Shown in pieces: positions 59,648 through 64,000 of a stretch of 64,000 bases of DNA. Every line of letters starts with the position of its first letter. The stretch's first letter is position 1. A model generated the notes under the pieces. The model made no database searches, had not been told where the DNA came from, and saw nothing but the letters and a program-made list of their open reading frames with translations. Source of the DNA: JAXMAO01 sp046350375 (GTDB lineage: Bacteria > Planctomycetota > Phycisphaerae > UBA1845 > UTPLA1); assembly GCA_046350375.1 (NCBI GenBank), contig JAXMAO010000004.1:62001-126000 (forward strand), written 5' to 3'. The translations under genes were made by a program, and so were the position numbers.

Positions 59648-60388
59648 ATGAGCGCCATCGTCGCCGTGGAAAACGTGCACAAGCACTATCGCCTCGGGCG
59701 CGAGGACGTGCACGCGCTGCGCGGCGTGAGCCTGTCGGTGGCGCGGGCCGAGTTCGTTGCGGTGATGGGGGCCAGCGGCTCGGGCAAGTCAACGCTCATG
59801 CACCTGCTGGGCGGCCTGGACCTGCCCGACGCCGGGCGGATCGTGATCGCCGGCGCCCCGCTGAACGCCATGTCCGACCGGCAGCGGACGCTTTTTCGCC
59901 GGCGGCGGATGGGCATCGTGTTTCAAAGCTACAACCTGCTGCCGACGCTGACGGCGCTGGAAAACGTCATGCTGCCGCTGATGGTCGACGGCGAGCCGGC
60001 GCAGGCGGTGCGCGAGCGGGCCCGGGCGCTGCTGGCGCGGGTGCACCTCGATCATCGGCTGGAGCACCAGCCGGCGGCGCTGTCGGGCGGCGAGCAGCAG
60101 CGCGTCGCCATCGCGCGGGCGCTCTTGAACGAGCCGGACGTGCTGCTGGCCGATGAGCCGACCGGCAACCTCGACCCGACGGCGTCCGCCGACATCTGGC
60201 GGCTGCTGCGCGGCCTGGTGGACGAAACCGGGACCACGGTGGTGATGGTGACGCACGAACCGGCCGCGGCGGCGACGGCCGACCGCGTGTTCGTGTTGCG
60301 CGCCGGTGAGCTGGTGGGCGAGATCGCGACGGCGGGAGAGGCGGATGCGTCGCTGGTGGCAGGTCGGTACGCGGAACTGGCGCGCTAA
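59648..60388 (+). CDS. ABC transporter ATP-binding protein (LolD/MacB type)
   Basis: The 246-residue ATPase has Walker A MGASGSGKSTLMHLLGG (about residue 41), Q-loop VFQSYNLLPTLTALENVMLP, signature ALSGGEQQRVAIARAL (about 144), Walker B VLLADEPTGNLD (about 164) and the switch His in VVMVTHEPAAA. The SYNLLPTLTALENV block is typical of the MacB/LolD/FtsE subgroup that powers mechanotransmission. It is coupled to a permease gene through a 44-bp overlap. Such pairs act in lipoprotein release, antimicrobial peptide export or cell-wall hydrolase control; which one applies here is unknown. Confidence 0.93.
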   Translation: MSAIVAVENVHKHYRLGREDVHALRGVSLSVARAEFVAVMGASGSGKSTLMHLLGGLDLPDAGRIVIAGAPLNAMSDRQRTLFRRRRMGIVFQSYNLLPTLTALENVMLPLMVDGEPAQAVRERARALLARVHLDHRLEHQPAALSGGEQQRVAIARALLNEPDVLLADEPTGNLDPTASADIWRLLRGLVDETGTTVVMVTHEPAAAATADRVFVLRAGELVGEIATAGEADASLVAGRYAELAR

Positions 60389-63116
60389 GCCGGTGCGGAC
60401 CGCGCTGGCGGTCTCGGCGATCGCGCTGGGGGTCATGCTGGTCACCTGGGTGACCTGCTGTTACGAGTCGGGCCGCGCCAGCCTGACCGAAATGGTGACC
60501 GACTGGATCGGGCGGGCGCAGGTCTCGGTCGAGAGCGTCGCGGGTCGCTGGCAGTTGTTCGAGGCGTCGGTGGCGGCCGGGCTGGAGCGCGTCCCCAACG
60601 TCAAGCGGCTGACGACGCGAACGATCGAGACGGTTGATGCGCACGCCGTGCCGCGGGCCGACGGCGAGTCCCATCGACCGGGCTCGCGCCTGGACCTGGT
60701 GGGGATCGACGCGGCCCACGAGCTGGAGTTCCGCCCCTATCCGATCACCGCCGGACGGATGCTGCGCCCCGACGACACCGACGGCGTTCTGCTGGAGGAG
60801 CTGTTGGCGCGCGAGTGGGAAGTCGGCGTCGGCGACGCGGTCGAGCTGCACCATCGCGCCACCTCGCAGCCGGCCCGCAGGTTCACGGTGATCGGGCTGG
60901 TCGACCGGCGGCGCGTCAGCAGTTACCAGCTGCCGATGGCCTGGGCGTCGCTGGCGACGGTGCAGGCGTTGTCGGAGTTTCCCGGCAAGATCAAGGCGAT
61001 CGACCTCATTCTGGCGGACGACAGCGAGGCGGCCATCAGCCAGACGGCCGACGCGGTGCGGCAGATCGTCCGCGAGCGCGATCGCACGCTGAAGGTGAAC
61101 ACCACCGTGGCGCAGCTGCGGCAGTTGCGCGCGGCGCAGTCGCAGCTTCAGTTCGTGCTGATGCTGGTCTCGTGCGTGGCGCTGCTGACGGCGTTCTTCA
61201 TCATCCTGTCGACGATGAGCATGGGGGTGAACGAGCGGGTGGCGCAGCTCGGCACGCTGCGCTGCCTGGGCGTGACGCGCGGACAGCTGCTCGCGATGGT
61301 GCTGTTCGAGTCGATGCCGATGGGCGTGCTCGGCGTGGCGCTGGGCGTGCCGATGGGCGTGGGCCTGCTGCACATCACGCTGCGACTGGTGCCCGAGTAT
61401 GTCGGGCGGATCATCGTCAGTCCGGCCGGCATTGGCCTGGCGGTCGCCGGCGGACTGGTGACGCCGCTGCTGGGCGCGGCCGGGCCGGCCATCTGGGCGG
61501 CGCTGCTCTCGCCGATCGCCGCGACGCGCGTCGCCCCGACGCGCCACACCGCGCGGGTCGAGTTGATGGCGGCGGCCGCGGGCGCGGCGCTGCTGGTGCT
61601 GAACTGGCTGTTCATCGGCGCCATCGGGCCGGACACGCCGCACTTCGCCGCGCTGGCGGTGACCGGGCTGGTCTGCCTCTATGCCGGGTACACGCTGATC
61701 GCGCCGCTGGTGATCGTGCTGGTCGGCTCGCTGGGCGTGACGATCGCGGCGCGCGTCCTGTGCCTGCGGCGGCAGCTCGTGCATGACCAGATCGGGCGGC
61801 GCCCCTGGCGCAGCGGCGCGGTCTGCTGCGGAATCATGGTCGGCCTGTCGATGATCGTGGCCGTGCAGGTGCACAACGAGTCGACCAAGGCCGGCTGGCA
61901 GTTCCCGACCGAGTTCCCCGAGGCGATGGTCTATTCGTGGAGCGACGTGCCGCTCGAGCGCATGCGGGCCGCGGCACGGCTGCCGGGCGTGCGCGATGCC
62001 ACGATCGCCGCGGACATCAGCTGCAAGCTGATCACCCGGCGGCGCGGGTTTCTCTCGGTGCTCGATCCGTTCTACCGGCTGATCGCCGGCGACCCGGACA
62101 CGTTTCCGAAGCTCATCAAGCTGGTCTACCTTGAAGGAACCGAGGTCGACGCGCTGGCGCGGCTGCGACGCGGCGGGGCCGTCCTGGTGACGCGCGAGTT
62201 CAGCCAGGCCCGCAAGATTCACGTCAACGACCGCGTCACGCTCGAGATCGGCGACGTGCGACAGGAGTTCGACGTCGCGGGCGTGGTGGCCTCGCCGGCG
62301 CTCGACATCGCCGTGAGCTTCTTCGGCGCCGGCGGCGAGTTCCAGGTCTATGCCGTCGGCAGCTTCATCGGCACGCTGGCCGACGCCAAGCGGCTGTTCG
62401 GCAAGTCGTCGGCGCGGCTGCTGCTGTTCAATTTCGATCTGCCGGATGAGAAGGCGGCGCGGGCCGACCGCGCGTTCGGCGGACTGCATCGCCGCCCCGG
62501 GGCGACCGTCGCGCCGCGACCGGGCGACCCGGCGACGCAGCCGACCGGGCTGTCGGAAGCGGCGGTCGGCCAGCTCCGCGCGGCGGCCGAGGCGGCCGGC
62601 ACGAGCATGGAACGGCAGGTCGCCAACCAGATCATCGATGCGCTGCGCTCGCCCGACTGCGCCTATGTCACGGCGCGGCAGCTCAAGCAGCAGATCGACG
62701 ACAACATCGATGAGGCGACGCTGCTCATCTCGGCGATTCCGGCGGTCGGGCTGGTGGTGGCGGCGCTGGGGGTGGCGAACCTCATGATGGCCAACGTCGC
62801 CCATCGCATGCGGCAGATCGCCGTGCTGCGGGCCGTCGGGGCGACCAAGTTCCAGATCGCGCGGCTGGTGATCGCCGAGGCGCTGATCCTCGGGCTGATC
62901 GGCTGTGCCCTGGGGGTCATCATGGGCGTGCACCAGGGCGTCGGCAGCAATTACGTCACGCACGCGCTGTGCGGCTTCCAGCCGCAGCTCACGATTCCCT
63001 GGCCGATGGTCGCGACCGGCGCCGGGCTGGCGCTGGGGCTCTGCCTGCTGGCGGGCGTCGGGCCGGCGCGGGTGGCGAGCCGCGACAACATCGTCGCGGT
63101 CCTGCAATCGGCGTAG
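60345..63116 (+). CDS. FtsX/MacB-type ABC permease, two-module
   Basis: The 923-residue permease begins MRRWWQVGTRNWRAKPVRTA, followed by a first helix; GGGAGAGG precedes ATG 60345. Two FtsX units are seen. The first has MacB-like periplasmic sequence (VDAHAVPRADG...) and helices around 270-340 with AQLGTLRCLGVTRGQLLAMV, the coupling helix. The second has helices near 390-500, a periplasmic portion 510-800, and again IAVLRAVGATKFQIARLVIA near the C-terminal helices. This is the eight-helix arrangement of LolCE-fused or DUF214-type permeases rather than four-helix MacB. Substrate unknown. The overlap with the ATPase gene implies a transporter complex. Confidence 0.9.
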   Translation: MRRWWQVGTRNWRAKPVRTALAVSAIALGVMLVTWVTCCYESGRASLTEMVTDWIGRAQVSVESVAGRWQLFEASVAAGLERVPNVKRLTTRTIETVDAHAVPRADGESHRPGSRLDLVGIDAAHELEFRPYPITAGRMLRPDDTDGVLLEELLAREWEVGVGDAVELHHRATSQPARRFTVIGLVDRRRVSSYQLPMAWASLATVQALSEFPGKIKAIDLILADDSEAAISQTADAVRQIVRERDRTLKVNTTVAQLRQLRAAQSQLQFVLMLVSCVALLTAFFIILSTMSMGVNERVAQLGTLRCLGVTRGQLLAMVLFESMPMGVLGVALGVPMGVGLLHITLRLVPEYVGRIIVSPAGIGLAVAGGLVTPLLGAAGPAIWAALLSPIAATRVAPTRHTARVELMAAAAGAALLVLNWLFIGAIGPDTPHFAALAVTGLVCLYAGYTLIAPLVIVLVGSLGVTIAARVLCLRRQLVHDQIGRRPWRSGAVCCGIMVGLSMIVAVQVHNESTKAGWQFPTEFPEAMVYSWSDVPLERMRAAARLPGVRDATIAADISCKLITRRRGFLSVLDPFYRLIAGDPDTFPKLIKLVYLEGTEVDALARLRRGGAVLVTREFSQARKIHVNDRVTLEIGDVRQEFDVAGVVASPALDIAVSFFGAGGEFQVYAVGSFIGTLADAKRLFGKSSARLLLFNFDLPDEKAARADRAFGGLHRRPGATVAPRPGDPATQPTGLSEAAVGQLRAAAEAAGTSMERQVANQIIDALRSPDCAYVTARQLKQQIDDNIDEATLLISAIPAVGLVVAALGVANLMMANVAHRMRQIAVLRAVGATKFQIARLVIAEALILGLIGCALGVIMGVHQGVGSNYVTHALCGFQPQLTIPWPMVATGAGLALGLCLLAGVGPARVASRDNIVAVLQSA

Positions 63117-63307
63117 GCGGGGCGCAGTCAGAGCGCGGCGGCCGGGGTATCCCTTTGTCCGAAAATGTTGCGCAACGCCGCGTCGGCGGGCGACCGGGTG
63201 GCGCAGGCCGCGCCGCGCGGCTCGGCGCTGGAGCGGCCCCGGGCCCGCGGCCGATATCAAATCGACGCGCGGTCCGCGCGTCGGTCTCGCCGCCCCTGGG
63301 AAGCGCG

Positions 63308-63463
63308 ATGCAAAACGGCGTCGGCACGTTTCTGGACAACCTGGCGAAGGTCGTCGGCCTGCTGCAAAGCGTGCTGGGCCTGGCGGGGAACCTGTTCTCG
63401 CTGGTGATGGACCTGCTCGCGCCGCTGCTGAGCCTGATTCAGCTTCCAGGCGGCACATCGTGA
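63308..63463 (+). CDS. Hydrophobic 51-residue peptide
   Basis: The short frame starts at ATG 63308 with GGGAAG as a possible ribosome binding site. It reads MQNGVGTFLDNLAKVVGLLQ and continues with an almost uninterrupted Leu/Val/Gly-rich stretch to LSLIQLPGGTS. The pattern suggests an amphipathic or membrane-associated peptide. It lies 191 bp after the ABC permease and 22 bp before a MITE-like element. Because the frame is short and GC-rich, it could be a chance reading; its strongly biased hydrophobic content and codon third positions make it worth listing. Confidence 0.4.
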   Translation: MQNGVGTFLDNLAKVVGLLQSVLGLAGNLFSLVMDLLAPLLSLIQLPGGTS

Positions 63464-63485
63464 GCGGGGCTCGCGCTCGCGCCGC

Positions 63486-63610
63486 CTAGAGCGTTTTTCA
63501 CGCGACCGTCGCGAAACGTCACCGTGGGGTGGCAAGGGCTTTCAGCCCGTGTCCCGGTTTCACTGCGTGACCAGCCGGCGACCGCCGTGAGCGAATGAAA
63601 AACGCTCTAG
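63486..63610. mobile_element. MITE-like element with 15-bp terminal inverted repeats
   Basis: CTAGAGCGTTTTTCA (63486-63500) and TGAAAAACGCTCTAG (63596-63610) are exact inverted repeats that enclose 95 bp with no gene. Inside lies AGGGCTTTCAGCCCGTGTCC (about 63536-63555), the same palindromic motif found at 6.0-6.2 kb. The right end contributes the CTA (TAG) stop codon of the epimerase gene. The size and ends fit a non-autonomous miniature element or a REP-like unit. No target-site duplication is obvious. Confidence 0.65.
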
Positions 63611-64000
63611 CCGTCGCGCCGCGCCCAGACGTATGGAATGTCGTTGGCGTGCGGATCGGCCCGGAACTCGTCGGGCTGGGCGTGGTTGTAGCACTCGCTC
63701 GTCACGTTGATCACGCAGCACTCGCAATCGGACACGCACATCCATCCGTGATAGACGCCGGGCGGAATTCGCACCAGCGCCGGCCGATGCTCGCTCAGAA
63801 ACACCTCGTTCACCTCGCCGCGCGTGGGGGAATTCTCGCGCGCGTCGTACATCGCCAGCTTCACGCAGCCGCGCACGACGAAGAAGTGGTCGGTCTGCAG
63901 CCGATGGAAGTGCCACGCCTTCACGACGCCGGGATAGGTGGTCGTGAAATAGACCTGGCCGAACTTCTCGAACCACGGGTCGTCGGCGCGGAAGATCTCG
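63607..64000 (-). CDS. dTDP-4-dehydrorhamnose 3,5-epimerase-like (RmlC cupin), N-terminus missing
   Basis: About 130 C-terminal residues are visible; the frame is open to the window edge. It contains WFEKFGQVYFTTTYPGVVKA and WHFHRLQTDHFFVVRGCVKL, then NEVFLSEHRPALVRIPPGVY followed by HGW, a cupin fold with the RmlC-type catalytic histidine and the HGW block. RmlC epimerises dTDP-sugars for rhamnose or related glycans. The variant could also be a 3-ketoisomerase-type cupin. The stop codon TAG at 63607-63609 is inside the inverted repeat of the MITE-like element, so the last residues may have changed on insertion. The gene is incomplete at its 5' end. Confidence 0.85.
   Translation of the reverse strand, partial: EIFRADDPWFEKFGQVYFTTTYPGVVKAWHFHRLQTDHFFVVRGCVKLAMYDARENSPTRGEVNEVFLSEHRPALVRIPPGVYHGWMCVSDCECCVINVTSECYNHAQPDEFRADPHANDIPYVWARRDG

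Noticed and set aside
59967..63458. Minus-strand open frame of more than 1100 codons across the ABC transporter
   Set aside because: It is the antisense shadow of the two ABC genes; it is Arg/Ala/His/Gln-rich with no motif and no start signals. High GC makes such frames common.
1..64000. tRNA, rRNA or tmRNA genes
   Set aside because: No cloverleaf with a conserved T-loop GTTCRA, no rRNA signature and no ssrA-like segment was recognised by eye; a covariance-model scan was not possible here.

Overview
The window is high-GC, gene-dense bacterial DNA that reads as a planctomycete (Planctomycetota, Phycisphaerae-like). This is inferred from four exosortase-type PEP-CTERM proteins, secreted proteins ending in dockerin-like calcium repeats, a YjbQ/Rho/SmpB/RibD housekeeping mix with long secreted beta-propellers, and two cytoplasmic-membrane proteins of a type I associate with this phylum. 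No rRNA, tRNA, CRISPR array, integrase or intact insertion sequence was found.

Layout. 0-6 kb (+): tail of a DUF4340 protein, two membrane proteins, upp, a glycerate kinase with a frameshift, and a PhoD-type phosphatase whose 3' end is duplicated in a 370-bp repeat cluster. 6.4-15.4 kb (-): glnB-amtB, then a cbb3-type oxidase cluster, in transcription order a four-helix membrane protein, a dihaem cytochrome c lipoprotein, ccoN, ccoO, two small membrane proteins, a CcoI-like copper ATPase and a SafE-like protein. 15.6-22 kb: GT-C-like membrane protein, smpB, ECF sigma/anti-sigma/PDZ protein operon, polyglycine lipoprotein. 22-27.7 kb: phosphodiesterase/phosphatase superfamily protein, short Rho, YjbQ, endonuclease IV, and a low-GC Kelch-like gene. 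27.9-31.4 kb (-): two TlpA-type thioredoxins and ribD. 31.5-39.1 kb: three tandem paralogous PEP-CTERM genes, a quinone-oxidoreductase-like MDR gene, a subtilase and a fourth PEP-CTERM gene. 39.2-48.3 kb: 42-bp tandem repeats, mutL, a small protein, PQQ-type sugar dehydrogenase, giant BNR-repeat protein, tyrS. 48.3-54 kb: membrane-tethered helix-turn-helix protein and partner, pabB-pabC, Nif3-like protein. 54-59.6 kb: lipoprotein parvulin, squalene/phytoene synthase, ispH, HtrA protease, metallophosphoesterase. 59.6-64 kb: LolD/MacB-like ABC ATPase with a FtsX-type permease, a 51-residue hydrophobic peptide, a MITE-like element, and a partial RmlC-type epimerase.

Themes. Several functional units are coherent: ammonium sensing and uptake (glnB-amtB), low-oxygen respiration (cco cluster with its copper loader), p-aminobenzoate synthesis (pabB-pabC), and terpenoid supply (ispH next to squalene/phytoene synthase). 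Much of the rest is cell-surface and secreted protein.

Data caution. Five conserved genes are frameshifted (glycerate kinase, ccoN, ccoI, nif3-like, ispH). In the single-shift cases the break can be repaired by one base in a GG or CC run, and ccoI carries about eleven shifts in 0.65 kb while keeping family protein motifs between them. These look more like consensus errors than gene decay.
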